The notes under the pieces: model-generated
What the model saw: only the letters and a program-made list of their open reading frames with translations
What the model was told of the DNA's origin: nothing
Databases searched by the model: none
Assembly: GCA_037903475.1 (NCBI GenBank)
Contig: JBAJFG010000002.1
Coordinates: 2,852,001 to 2,916,000, forward strand
Origin: Ancylostoma caninum
Taxonomy: Eukaryota > Nematoda > Chromadorea > Rhabditida > Ancylostomatidae
Reading direction: 5' to 3'
DNA: 64,000 bases
In this document: positions 47,111 to 58,590 of the stretch, in pieces
Numbering within the stretch: the first letter of the stretch is position 1
Layout of the letters: each line of letters opens with the position of its first letter
Translations under genes and position numbers: made by a program

Positions 47111-49671
47111 CGTATAGCCAGACTCAGAACTTGCAACAGCCAAGGCATGGTTCTTCATTTCCACGTGTGGGCGAAATCGTCATAGTGGAACAAGAACTAA
47201 TCCCCAGAGGAAACTGGGTTTATGGCAAAATAGTGGAGCTGATCAATAGCGTAGGTGGCTTAATAAGATCAGCAAAGATACTAATGCCGAATCAGAATAT
47301 CTTGCAAAGACCACTCAACAAGATATTTCCATTGGAAATCCGCAGTGCTGAAGGAACAGATGGCGACCATACGTCAGAGTCCCAAGATCCCAGGCACGAG
47401 CGTGAACAGGATGGGACAGACAAAACACCAGACATAAGTTCTGTTGACGGAGGTGTACCCCAACAAGGAACACCCCGCAGAAATGCACCACGTGCCTCCA
47501 AAACACGAGCATACGAGGTCATACAAGATTTCGAGCGGCAGCTAGACACACCACCTACTCATTCTAGCAGTTTTTCGTCGAAATGGGTTGTACTCCCAAT
47601 TCTGTTGTGCATGATCAATGCTGCATCAGCACAAATCGCTACCATTGCAACATGCCACAACGGCATGATACGAACAAAGCCTACAGGCGAACAGTTTGAA
47701 CTTTGCTTCAACAAAGAATGCAGGAGTTTCAACGTATCCGAAGAGCTTGAATTCAAAATACCGCCTTCGGTATTGGATAAGAAAGCTAACATTTCGCTAC
47801 GATTTCCGAATACAAATGTGACGGAATTCGTTGAATGTGCGCCTGCTCCATTTTGCGACCATTCAAGTCAGTTCATCACAACAGCGTTGTTGGGAAACCC
47901 CCACTGCTGGCCTACGGGCGCCATAGCGACGGTAGCAGCAATACTGTATTTTACAGTAACTACCGCTATAATTTTGGTCTCTGTAACCAAAAAATGTGTG
48001 GAACGACCGCGGAATACGGCTGAACCAGCACAAGAAATTTATACACTGCAGTCGTTCAATCCAAAACCACTTACGGTCTCAACATCCGTGGTTATCGCAG
48101 TGTTGCTGACTACAGCACTAAATGGCGCAGAGGCATGTCAACATGGGTTCATGAGGCACACCGTGGACCTAGTGTGTAACAGCCATGGCAAATGTCAGTA
48201 CGAGTACAACCAAGAGGTTCTATTCAACCAAATACACTCCGAGCTCTGCATCCATGTCAGACACCGGAACGAGACAATTGGGACAATAAAGATTACCCAA
48301 AAACCCATAAGCCTCATGTGTTCGAAGGTGACCCAGTTTTTCACCCGAGATACAATCCACAAGGTGTATCACGCTACAAGATGCTCGGAAGCCGGATCTT
48401 GCACAAATAATCGTTGTAACACTTTGAAACACAACGAAACCGTGGAGGAACTCTCTCACGTGGCAAAGTATCCAGGGTATTCAGCATGTGAAAACACTTG
48501 TGGTGGGCTCGTGTGTGGATGTTTCCTCCCCATGCCTGCCTGTACCTTTATCAGGGTAGTGCACCTGCCCCGTTCTCAAACCGTTTTTGAGGTGGCAAAC
48601 TGCCTTGACTGGAAACCGACCATACACTATGAGGTAGACTTCACCTTAAATAATGTCGAGTGGAAACAGGAACTCTCTCTAATTCCGTATGTCACACAGG
48701 AGTTCGAGAACCTATCCCTCACAGTCGTTTCACTCCAGAAACCTCATTCGATCCTAATGGATCGGCGATACGCCATAGCTGACAATGAGGTACTTGCAAT
48801 CCCGGAGAATTTCGAATTGCCGGTGGAATGCACCTCTAGGACAGAAGCATCGGATAATTTCGTAGCCTGTCGTAATCGTATGGTATGCGTCTGCAAAAAT
48901 TTCAAAGCCCCGCAGAGCTGCCACTGTCCGAGAAACGCTCTCAGAGACATTCGAGCAAATAGCAACAATCGCTTGCCCATTACCACACCATCGATAGAGA
49001 TTAAATCGCACAAAGGCGAGATATATGCGACGTCAGCAGAAACCGAGGTGGTGCTAGTCGTGAAATCAGCCATACTCATCGAAAGTGCTGACTTCGTCCT
49101 CGAACAACCATGCTCCATGCGGTTCGAAGAGGCCATAGGCTGCTACAATTGCCAAGACGGCGCTGTAGTCAGAACGCACTGTCTCACAAAAAAAACGACC
49201 TCAGTGATCGTCCAGTGCGAAGGCTATGCATTTACTGTTGAATGTGGCCCTTCAAATAAAACTTCCAATGTACGACTCGAGTTCGGAAGCGCGATAGTTG
49301 CAGAGAAATGTCGATCAGTCTGTGATGGCAACGACGTCTCCCTCGAATTACATGGAGTACTGCACTATCACCCCACATATTTCGCTCAAACTATATTTGA
49401 AAGCAGCGAATCACGATCAGGATACTGGGCTAATTTCAAGGATATTCACATACCTGACTTGAAACCCTTAGTAATCCTCATCAAAAATCACTGGAAATCC
49501 GCTCTAATAGCCGGTAGTACAGTCATCATAGCACTTGGCTTGACGTACCTATATGGCCCTATCATGATCATCATGGTCGCAAAGGTCGTCCTATTCGTAT
49601 TTAGAATAGTTGCCGCAACTATTTGGAACGTCGCGAAAGCGATCGTAACAACGGCACAGTCAAGAAGCTAA
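47111..49671 (+). CDS. BEL integrase C-terminus fused in frame to phlebovirus-like envelope glycoprotein
   Basis: The frame 47074-49671 has no stop over 865 codons and is in the same frame as gag. It starts with the DUF5641-like integrase C-terminus (VGEIVIVEQELIPRGNW at about 47,165), then a polar linker. A hydrophobic signal-like segment follows at 47,583-47,636, a membrane span at 47,920-47,988 and another hydrophobic segment at 48,076-48,135. The long cysteine-rich ectodomain at 48,137-49,480 includes CGGLVCGCF...C at about 48,500-48,543 followed by a hydrophobic/aromatic strand, the signature region of phlebovirus Gc-like (Phlebovirus_G2) class II fusion proteins. The C-terminus is strongly hydrophobic (about 49,495-49,640). 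Two glycoprotein-like membrane units in series recall the Gn/Gc layout. Such env genes are known in nematode BEL elements. Whether it is expressed or functional is unknown. Confidence 0.85.
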
Positions 49672-49924
49672 ACTCGCACACAGAGCACTACGTATACCTT
49701 CACAAAAGCCAACCACCATGCCGAACCAACGCACCAACCAATGCTACTTCATCGAATACAACGACCACCAACGACGACTTTTGCATCGACATCAAACCCT
49801 ATGGCCACAACGGACAACACTACGGCAACACCGACATGATCTACAATTTTCTATCGCTCATAGCAGATCTTGTTCTCTAGTCATACCTTTTCCTCCACAT
49901 TTGCTGTCGTGGGCCGCGCCGGAG
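49672..49924 (+). other. BEL 3' untranslated region
   Basis: From the env stop to LTR3. It contains a short open frame rich in N/T but no recognisable domain. The bases next to LTR3 are GC-rich, not a canonical polypurine tract. Confidence 0.7.
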
Positions 49925-50222
49925 TGTTATGCTCCGCATAACGCGTATTTCATAGGTACGTCATGTTGCCGTTATATCGTATCAGTCATCTTTCCATGTT
50001 GCTTCTTGTTTACACAGATGCGCCCTGCAGCGCATCTGGGTTATTGTGATATGATACCGTGCTGCATAAAAGCACGGTACGACTGCTATATAGGTCCGTT
50101 GATAATTGTACGTGCTTGTGAATACAAGCGTATAATAAAACTGAACCACCAAATCTGCGACTACAGCAGTACAATCCCGCGACCAATAAGTCGGGAAACC
50201 CGCAACCAATAAGACGGGTACA
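49925..50222 (+). repeat. BEL LTR 3 (right)
   Basis: 298 bp, TGTTATGCTCC...GGGTACA, followed by the GTATG duplication (50223-50227). It matches LTR1 apart from one substitution and the 5-nt gap in LTR1. U3 includes the hairpins GATGCGC...GCGCATC and ACCGTGC...GCACGGT, TATATAGG and AATAAA. Confidence 0.95.
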
Positions 50223-50227
50223 GTATG

Positions 50228-50559
50228 TGTTACCGGTGACCGTGTGAGTTTGCGGGAGCCGCTCATAATACAATATCTCTAGCGAATTCCAGAAGTAGCA
50301 AAGGAGACAGATGTTTGGGTGGGGGTGCGATTTGGCCGATCTTCTCCTTGACGGAACCACATGGCACGGTGCGTTTTAAAATCGTAGAGGACCCCACTCT
50401 CATCTCCAATAATTAGGTATTCTAGAAACTCCTTTCGATGTTGATAGAGCAGGAAAAACTGATTTTGGCTAGGGGGACCTCTCGTGGAACTGACGTCGCA
50501 ATAAGCAAAAGTTCTGGAACTTTTGTAAAAATCGGCTCAAGACTTTCTTACCACCCTAA
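50228..50559 (-). mobile_element. Mariner element, 5' part (other side of BEL insertion)
   Basis: The right TIR 50533-50559 is the inverse of that at 40,399, followed by TA (50560-50561). On the minus strand 50,440-50,230 encodes the central transposase region (FLEYLIIGDESGVLYD, with the catalytic GDE segment, and ILYYERLPQTHT). About the first 150 residues of a normal mariner transposase are missing between TIR and this segment, so the element was already internally deleted when the BEL element inserted. Confidence 0.88.
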
Positions 50560-50576
50560 TATATCCAATCAACTAT

Positions 50577-51480
50577 ATGTATACGGATACGGGTCCACCG
50601 ATGGAGAAAGGGCCCGCCGTGGCCCAGTGCTGTGGGGAACGCCAAGATACGGGTCCGCCAATGGAGAAAAGGCCCGCAAGGACCCAATGTTGCGGGGGAT
50701 GCCGAGACACGGGTACACCGATGGAGAAAGGGCCCGCCGTGGCCCAATGGTGCGGCGGACGCCGAGATACGGGTCCACCGATCGCCGTGGCCCAGTGCTG
50801 TGGGGAACGCCATGACGTGGGTCCACCGATGAATAAAGGGCCCACCGTGGCCCAGTGCTGTGGGGAACTCCATGACACGGGTCCAGCGATGAGAAAGGGC
50901 CCGCCGTGGCCCAATGGTGCGGGGGACGCCAGGATACGGGTCCACCGATGGAGAAAAGGCCCGCCGTGGCGCAGTGCTGTGGGGAACGCCATGACGTGGG
51001 TCCACCGATGAATAAAGGGCCCACCGTGGCCCAGTGCTGTGGGGAACTCCATGACACGGGTCCAGCGATGAGAAAGGGCCCACCGTGGCCCAGTGCTGTG
51101 GGGAACTCCATGACACGGGTCCAGCGATGAGAAAGGGCCCGCCGTGGCGCAGTGCTGTGGGGAACGCCATGACGTGGGTCCAGCTATGGAGAAAAGGCCC
51201 GCCGTGGCCCAGTGCTGTGGGGAACGCCATGACGTGGGTCCACCGATGAATAAAGGGCCCACCGTGGCCCAGTGCTGTGGGGAACTCCATGACACGGGTC
51301 CAGCGATGAGAAAGGGTGCCGTGGCAATGGTGCGGCGGACGCCGAGATACGGATCCACCGATGGAGAAAGGCCCGCGAGGGTTGAATGGTGGGGCGGACG
51401 CCGAGATACGGATCCACCGATGGAGAAAGGCCCGCCAGGGCCCAATTGTGTGGAGAACGTCAGGATACGGGTTCATTTTA
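50577..51480. repeat. About-60-bp minisatellite array with higher-order structure
   Basis: Roughly 14-15 units of about 60 bp on the theme ACGGGTCCACCGATGGAGAA...GGCCC...GGGGAACGCCA. A composite of two to three units (ending AATAAAGGGCCCACCGTGGC then CAGCGATGAGAAAGG) recurs near 50,820, 51,000 and 51,236, a higher-order repeat. The array has open frames of up to 306 codons on the minus strand because the period is a multiple of three; these are artefacts. Degenerate units continue to about 51,900. Confidence 0.88.
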
Positions 51481-52019
51481 GTCCGATAGTGTTGAGAATG
51501 CCAGGATGCGAACCCGCCCCTGGAGAACGTGTCCTGCTTGCGCTAACTGCGAGGAAGGCGCCAGAATGCGGGCGCTCTGATGGAGGAAGGGCCGCCGTTG
51601 CTCAGTAGTATGGATAACACCAGGATACGGGTCCGCCAATATAGGATTGGTCCGCTGTGACTCAGTGAAGTGGAGAATACCAGGATATGGTTCAGGCCTA
51701 ATAGTAAAGATGGCGCCACAATACGGGTCCAACGATGGAGGAAAGTCTGCAGCCCAGTAGTGTGGAAAACACTCGGATACGATTTCGCTTTATCCAGTAG
51801 TGTGGGGAACGGCAGGATACAGTTCCGCCGATGGAGAAGCGTCTGCGTTGGCCCGATAGTGAGGAATACGCACGAATACGCCATACGATGGAGAACAAAC
51901 TTCTCATTCTCATACTCAACTCATAAGAAGGACTTCATGTTTGGCCCCATTGGAAGATTGATTCTGCTTCTCTATCAATTTCCTAGAGATTTGGCAAGTG
52001 TGAAGCGTTAGCACATGTC
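51481..52019. repeat. Degenerate continuation of the minisatellite
   Basis: Scattered relics (CCAGGATACGGGTCC, GGAGAA, GTGGGGAAC) at about 60-bp spacing show progressive decay away from the homogeneous core. Confidence 0.7.
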
Positions 52020-52066
52020 CCAAGTGGCTGCCCCACCCCACTTTCTACCGTCCCGAAGGGGCGCTA
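52020..52066 (+). repeat. Hairpin terminus of the minisatellite-bearing element, plus orientation
   Basis: Matches 18200-18246 inverted with one difference. It ends with hairpin CGTCCCGAAGGGGCG and CTAG followed by T. Helitron-like in look, but this is inference. Confidence 0.65.
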
Positions 52067-52458
52067 GTATTATCAAGTACTAAAATGCATTACTATAACT
52101 TATTAATATTATGATTGCTATTATCGACATTTAATCAAAAACTGGCAACAAGTACAATGGATCAATAAATAAAAATACCAGTATTATTGATAATTTTCAA
52201 AATAAATTGCAACCAGCCTGATCGTCCGGCTAACGCCGGACTCCCAGGCTTCTTTTCGTGCTCGCTTCGCTCGCATATTTTCATTGTCTTCAGATAAGAT
52301 TGGTGCAGCTGGATGAACAGGCACTATCCACACAGAAGTATTGTTTATCGCGGTTCATGGAACCATTGACCCATTATGAACAGCTCCTTTCCAACAATTT
52401 GTGGTAACGCATTTCGGTTCGCTGTGGTGGACGTAAATAATAAAAATTGACCGAGTAA
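52067..52458. other. No gene recognised; nested hairpin
   Basis: Positions 52215-52251 fold as AGCCTG..GTCCGGC..taac..GCCGGAC..CAGGCT. Nothing else was recognised. Confidence 0.5.
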
Positions 52459-53274
52459 GTGCAAACTGGGATTGGACTTGAACACCGGTGCACCCTTATC
52501 TCACACCTGTTCCGAAGGTTCCTCCACTTTTGCCACACCCTTATCACGCCGTTGGACCCGACTCCAGGCGTTTCCCCGCTTTTGGACGCCGGCGCACCCT
52601 TATCACACCGTTGGCGACTCCAGGCGTTTCCCCGCTTTTGGACGCCGGCGCACCGTTATTACACCGTTGGACCCGACTCCAGCCGTTTCCCCGCTTTTGG
52701 ACGCCGGCGCACCTTTATCACGCCGTTGGACCCGACTCCAGCCGTTCCCCCGCTTCTGGACGCCTGCGCACCGTTATTACACCATTGGACACGACTCCAG
52801 GCATTTTCCCGGTTTCAGACGCCGGTGCACCCTTATCACATCGTTGGACCCGACTCCAGGCGTCTCACCACTTTTGGACGCCGGTGCACCCTTATCACAC
52901 CGCCGGCGCACCTCTAACATACACTATGGCCTAATCCCCATCCGTGTCATCCCTCGCCTGTCTGGTTCCTCCTCTTCGTTATAAAGGCACACTACCCGTC
53001 TCTTTCCTTTTATACGGGTCTGTAATCACAGGCCTATCTCATTCATTACAACTGTGGTGAAAACAACTGTCGGCCGTTAACACGTCTGAACATGACTGAA
53101 GTGGCCCAAAACACCCTTAAATCAATGTAAAAATCAAAATTTACCACATTTTCGTACATAACTCGACGCGCTGAACACAATGGTGTAGGTACTTTCCGTT
53201 TTCGATGGCTGGTTCTCGTGCACACACACACACACACACACATGAACTGCCAATTAAGAAGAAGTAAGTAAGAT
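52459..53274 (+). mobile_element. Composite repeat copy A: 60-bp minisatellite plus (CA)11 tail
   Basis: The region carries about six units of GTTGGACCCGACTCCAGGCG...TTTGGACGCCGGCGCACCC (52,548-52,915), then a unique segment (CTCTTTCCTTTTATACGG at about 53,003), then (CA)11 at 53221-53242 and TGAACTGCCAATTAAG. The same order occurs inverted at 55,023-56,440, defining one mobile unit. Confidence 0.8.
53221..53242 (+). repeat. (CA)11 microsatellite
   Basis: Perfect 22-bp run, between GGTTCTCGTG and TGAACTGCC, the same flanks as the expanded run at 55.06 kb. Confidence 0.95.
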
Positions 53275-55022
53275 AGCTGTGACACTTATTAAAAACATGG
53301 AAGTTCAATACAATCTGATATGGATTTCACAATATACATAAAATTACCCTATCTTCAGCATTTTTAATATAACTACCTATAGATTTTTTTAATCATGTGT
53401 GGTACAGTCCCTTCCAGGTGCTATCGCGCCCCTTGAAATAGGTTATACGCTACAAAATGAATGTTATATTCAAATTCGGTGGGTGAAGTAACCTACCCAT
53501 TAAACGTTTCGCGGGGATTCTGATGCCGAAATCCTCATTTTTGACATAGGACCCGTCCTACCGGTGGGACCGTTGGTCCTTGGTGACCGCCAAAATGGGA
53601 CCATGCGTGAATCCCATTGTGGCCAACGTGTCAAAGCAAATGAGCAAGGATGGAGGTCCGACTGCCATCCACTGTGCTTACTGGCGTTGCTTTCAATGCC
53701 TTAGCTGTTGACGCACCAAAGCCACATCTGACTTGGCAAGGCTGTACCAATAGCATAGGGGCATACTAGGATCGCTTGAACCACATTTTGTTCGAGAGAC
53801 GGTGTTGAACTGCTTCTCATTCAAGTTCATGCATTTCGTATTTGATTGTCTACTAAACATAGTACAGGAAGCTGCATTCGTGAAAGAGCGTTGACTTGAG
53901 AAGGAAACAATTCTCTCACGCCGACGATGATGATAGCTTGGATGAAAACAGAATATGTAGAATGGTTCCATTACGTACCCAGCTCACTGGAAACAGCGAA
54001 CACCGAATCCTACTAAAGAATAGAATACGCTCCCACAAAGAAACTTCTTTCAGGAGTCACAGTGATATGGAGCTAAGGTGCTTGTATCTTTATTGAAGAA
54101 ACCAGGGAATTTGCAAATGTTCCTAGAGCTGAGGTTTCTCTGAGCTGAGATACAAATATCTACAAGCACATAATTCCACAGAATTCAAAGAAACATAATG
54201 CTCTACACTTGTATTGACAATAGACTTGAGAATGGTGTTCGATCCACGAAAAGACTGCTATTAATGCAAGTGAACTTCAAAAGATAATTAATGTTCCGAT
54301 TAAGTGCCCTGTAAGACACAAGCCGAGAAAAGTTTAATTGAATCGTTGACTCAGAGTGGAGAAATGCGGAGCATAGACTCTGCAGATTAAGCATCTACTA
54401 TGGAAGTGCAGCAATTTCCGTGTAAGACCTCTTGCACGCCTAGGCAAGGGAGCAGTGACGCAGACTTCACTCCGAGGTATTTGATGTCTTACATCCTTTT
54501 GCCCAGGTCAGCATTGAGAAGACTAGCATTTTGAGTAAGCGCTTGCATTAGAGTAGAGGGGAAAACCTTGCACAGCAATATTGCTGAGCAAGCAATTTTC
54601 CAGTCACTAATTCGGAGAGATCAAGCGCAGCCATGGAAATTCCACGGTCAAATCACTTGAATATTTATGAATACCTATTGAATTATCTTACTTGGCATCA
54701 CATTATTTATGACAGCATCAAAATAAGCCTGGAGCATCTAAGATGAACGATCTTGGGGGCAGAGACTAGATTTGCTCATGATGGCTAGCTAATGCTATGT
54801 GTCATAAAAGAAAACTCCGATAACTAGTCCGGAGTAACATTAAGATAGGAATTCCGATTAAGTGGGAAAACCAAGAAAATAATAAAATAATAAAAATGAG
54901 GCCTAGAAAAAAAATAAAATAATAAAAATGAGGCCTCAACAAAAATGGAGGTGAAGTCAAAAAATCCAAGAGAAAGGAAAAAAAGGGTGAGGTGATAAAA
55001 TGGACATTGTGATGATTGACTG
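53275..55022. other. No gene recognised
   Basis: About 53,520-53,610 has ACCGGTGGGACC-type sequence recalling the piggyBac-like ends elsewhere in the window. A 29-bp AAAATAATAAAATAAT-like stretch is repeated near 54,880 and 54,910. No exon was supported. Confidence 0.4.
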
Positions 55023-55054
55023 ATGATTGACTTACTTCCTCTTAATTGGCAGTT

Positions 55055-55461
<407 letters not shown>

Positions 55462-55831
55462 ACGAGAACCACCCTGTCAAAAACGGAGAACAGAGTTATT
55501 AACGAAAATGTAGTAAATTTTGATTTTTACCTTGATTTAAGAGGGTTTCGGGCCACATTTGTCATGTTCAGACATGTTAAAGGTTTGTTTTGTTTCCACC
55601 GGAATGAATGAGATAAGCTTATGATCACAAGACCGTATAAAAGGAAAGAGAAGGGTAGTATGTCTTTATAGCGAGGAGAAGGAACCAGGCGGGCGAGGAG
55701 AGACACGGATGAGGGTTGCTGCTGATGTTGCAGAATTCTTTAAAGAACGGGCCTACACTATGCTGTGAGGTGCGCCGACGCCCGGAGTTGCTACTGAGCT
55801 GTGAGGGTAATGCACCGACGCCGATAGTTAA

Positions 55832-56294
55832 AGGCAGCAAGAGCTGAAATCCTCGACTCCGAGCTGAGCTGTGGGTGGTGAAGTACAGACTCAGCACATC
55901 ATAAATGTGAAACGAACACAGACAATGATGGCTTACCTGCAGAGAAAATGGAACATTCGTCGCGAACACGCCTGGCCGTGTTCGCGCGCGGACGAGTTTT
56001 CCCCGGCGCAAAAAGCCATTGCGGTGCGTGGTTTGGCGCAAAGGGAAAACGAAATGCATTCATTCACAGGGTTTCATGGCGGGACTCGGCCAAAACCACG
56101 CGCCGCAATGGCTTTCGCGCCGGGGAAAACTCGTCCGCGCACGAACACGGCCAGGCGTGTTCGCGACGAATGTTCCATTTTCTCTGCAGGTAAGCCATCA
56201 TTGTCTGTGTTCGTTTCACATTTATGATGTGCTGAGTCTGTACTTCACCACCCGCAGCTCAGCTCAGAGTCGAGAATTTCAGCTCCTGCTGCCT
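55832..56294. mobile_element. TTAA-flanked palindromic MITE (AGGCAGCA ends)
   Basis: TTAA at 55828-55831 and 56295-56298. Arms of about 205 bp are near-perfect inverses (AGGCAGCAAGAGCTGAAAT...; GTTCGCGACGAATGTTCC), with a centre near 56,063 and a spacer of about 55 bp. It is absent from the paralogous copy A, so its insertion post-dates the duplication of the host repeat. Confidence 0.85.
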
Positions 56295-56440
56295 TTAAGG
56301 GAACGCCTCGGGACGTGTCCAGCGGTGGGCTAAGGTTGTGCCGGCGTACAAAAGAGGAAAACGCCTGGGGACAAGTCTAACGATATGGTAAGGGTGTGCC
56401 GGCGTCCAAAAGTGGCGGAGCGTCCGAAAATGTGGAGATC

Positions 56441-57727
56441 GACGGAGGAAGGATGCTCCACTGTCCACTACTGAGGAAATCACATGAGTCAGGTGCATAT
56501 TTGCTCAATCGGTTCGCTGGCACAATATCAAAGGTAAAAAACTAGAAGTCAGACCCCAGCAGTGATTAGTATGCAATCCGTTTGACTTGCTACATTTTAC
56601 ATCGTCTCCGCGTTTTCCCTTCTCATTTGCTTATGAAGACACCGCACCCTCCTCTTTTATATGCTCAAACTGGCTCTTATCACTTGACCAGTTATAACAA
56701 ACAAAGAATGATAAACCATTCCCTGTGATCATTCTAGGTTTAATCGGTCATACATAATTATTTCAGTTAACTATATATGTTTTATATAGTTCAATAGCTA
56801 TTTCAGTTGAGCAAGAGATAAAATTGCCGCGAAAAGCTTGGTTAATCCTTTTTGATAGGTCCAGTTTCACATGAAGAAAAGCAGTGGAAAAGATGTGGAA
56901 CGCATTATAAGTGGTATGGCTGAGTTCATTGAATGAAAAAGGGAGAAAGTCATGCGAGCGAAGCTAGCATTAGGAAAAGTTTGGAAATTCGGCGTTATCC
57001 AGACGGCCAGACTGGTTTCATTATAATTCAGTAGTTGAAGTCCAAGTTCCCTTGACTAAAGTTTAGTGAGATGCTGGAAGACAGAAGACTCTCAAAACCT
57101 GAATAGATCTGATCTCCTGCCATTACAGATTGCCTGATCTATACAAAAAAAAACCATTCTTGTAAGAGGTTGCATGTTGCATTCGGCTCTTTCAAACCAG
57201 TGCTAAAGGTATTACCTCAAGTGATTCTGAAAAAAAGGTAATTTTCAGAAATGGTGGGGTTTCAAAGCTTCGGTAGCTTGAGATCTAGACCGTGGTAAAG
57301 CCCCAATGCGGTAATTTAAATTGCAAAATTTACCACCATTTTTGAGGCGCAGATTACATGCTAGCTCAAATTCACGCAGTACCATTGTAGCAAATCACTA
57401 GCCAACAAAGCGGGATGATAGCAGTACCAGTAGTTGGTTAACTGTATCCAATTCCGATGTTAGCCATACAATCGAGCGCGGTCAAAAACTCCGCGGTCGC
57501 ACCGGCTTCAGTGCGTCGTCATCCTGCTGAAATAATGCCGCAGCGGGCTGCTGACGACAGTAACCCATACCCATTATATATGTATGAGTGAAGTTGTTTC
57601 AAACGAAATCAGCCACAATTCACTTCGTATTCCTCACGTTATGTACTTTGACAACAGGAATTTGAACCTGCGTGACAGTTCAGAACATTCGTATACCACT
57701 GTGAATGCTCTCATAATGAGAATATGA
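56441..57727. other. No gene recognised
   Basis: AT-rich, no domain or clear TIR pair. Confidence 0.4.
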
Positions 57728-57810
57728 TTAACACATAACGGACAATACGACCCACCGGTGGGTCGTACGGGAAGTTACGTAGAGGACAATACGACCCACC
57801 GGTGGGTCGT
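57728..57810. repeat. piggyBac-like left end with paired palindromes
   Basis: TTAA at 57728 is followed at +25 and +69 by CACCGGTG cores inside perfect 20-bp palindromes ACGACCCACCGGTGGGTCGT (57748-57767 and 57791-57810). The element at 33,571 has the same spacing. The partner end was not found. Confidence 0.6.
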
Positions 57811-57894
57811 ATCCGTTTTATCACTTTTTCTTAGGTAGAGCTCCCCCAAATTCTGCCCCTAGGGGTTATTCTACCAGCTGAACACGGAAATGGC

Positions 57895-58590
57895 ATCCAT
57901 TTTGTACCGTAACTGCGGTACTGTAGGATTACTGTAGTCATGCTGTAGATACTGTTGATGTATTTTCTCACAGCATCTACAGCAAATTTGAACTCGGGGT
58001 TACATGACGTGCTGAACACAAATACGCCATCAGTCCGGCACCGTAGAGCAGTACTCTGAGGCTACTGTAGCGTTATCGTATGGTTACTGTAGGCATACTG
58101 TAGATGCATTTTATTCACCAAATTCAGTGAAACTTTGGCAAGTGGGGTTATTTGACATGCTGAGTACGAAATTGACATCCATTTTTTTACCGTAGCGCAG
58201 TACAGTAGAGCTACCGTAGGCACACTGTAGATGCATTTTGTTCACCAAATTCAGTGAAACTTTGGCAGGTGGGGGTTTCTGACATGCTGAACACGAATTT
58301 GAGATCCATATTCGAGATAGATGCCAGTATTCGAGTTCAGAATGTAAAATAATCCCAGTGTCGGGCAAATTCTGATGAAAAAGCTTCCTCACTGTTCCTA
58401 CAGTACGATTACAGTAACCCTGCAGAGAAGCGATACGGTAGACAATAGATTTCATATTCTTAATCTGTATGTAAAATTACCCTCCTGCGCAAATTTTGGT
58501 TGAATTCTGATAGAAAAAGGTCTTTCTACAGTTTCTACAGTACGCATACAGTAACACTACAGAAGTGCTTTACCAAGTAAAATAGATGGC
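57895..58590. repeat. Diverged CTGTAG/TACTGTAG-rich tandem repeat
   Basis: Segments of about 110-120 bp recur: GCATTTTRTTCACCAAATTC followed by AGTGAAACTTTGGCA at about 58,108 and 58,229, with related flanks to both sides (CATGCTGARYACGAA; ACTGTAGATGC). About three to five degenerate units. Confidence 0.75.

Larger units (their letters stand above)
40852..50222 (+). mobile_element. BEL/Pao LTR retrotransposon with phlebovirus-like env and three LTRs
   Basis: A 9,371-bp element bounded by GTATG duplications. Order: LTR1 (40852-41144), TCTGGT, LTR2 (41151-41442), primer-binding site (41445-41456), leader, gag-protease-RT-RNaseH-integrase, env, 3' region, LTR3 (49925-50222). Domain order with DUF1759-type Gag, DUF1758-type protease and a DUF5641-type integrase C-terminus is diagnostic of BEL/Pao. 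It inserted into a mariner element. Coding frames are partly broken (see separate entries), so this copy is probably not autonomous. No clear polypurine tract precedes LTR3 (the last bases are GGGCCGCGCCGGAG). Confidence 0.95.

Noticed and set aside
50556..51476. Open frames of up to 306 codons across the minisatellite on both strands
   Set aside because: The repeat period is about 60 bp, a multiple of three, so one stop-free unit makes the whole array open in several frames.
52459..52984. Three overlapping plus-strand ORFs of 148-170 codons
   Set aside because: Products of the 60-bp minisatellite, open in all frames for the same period reason.
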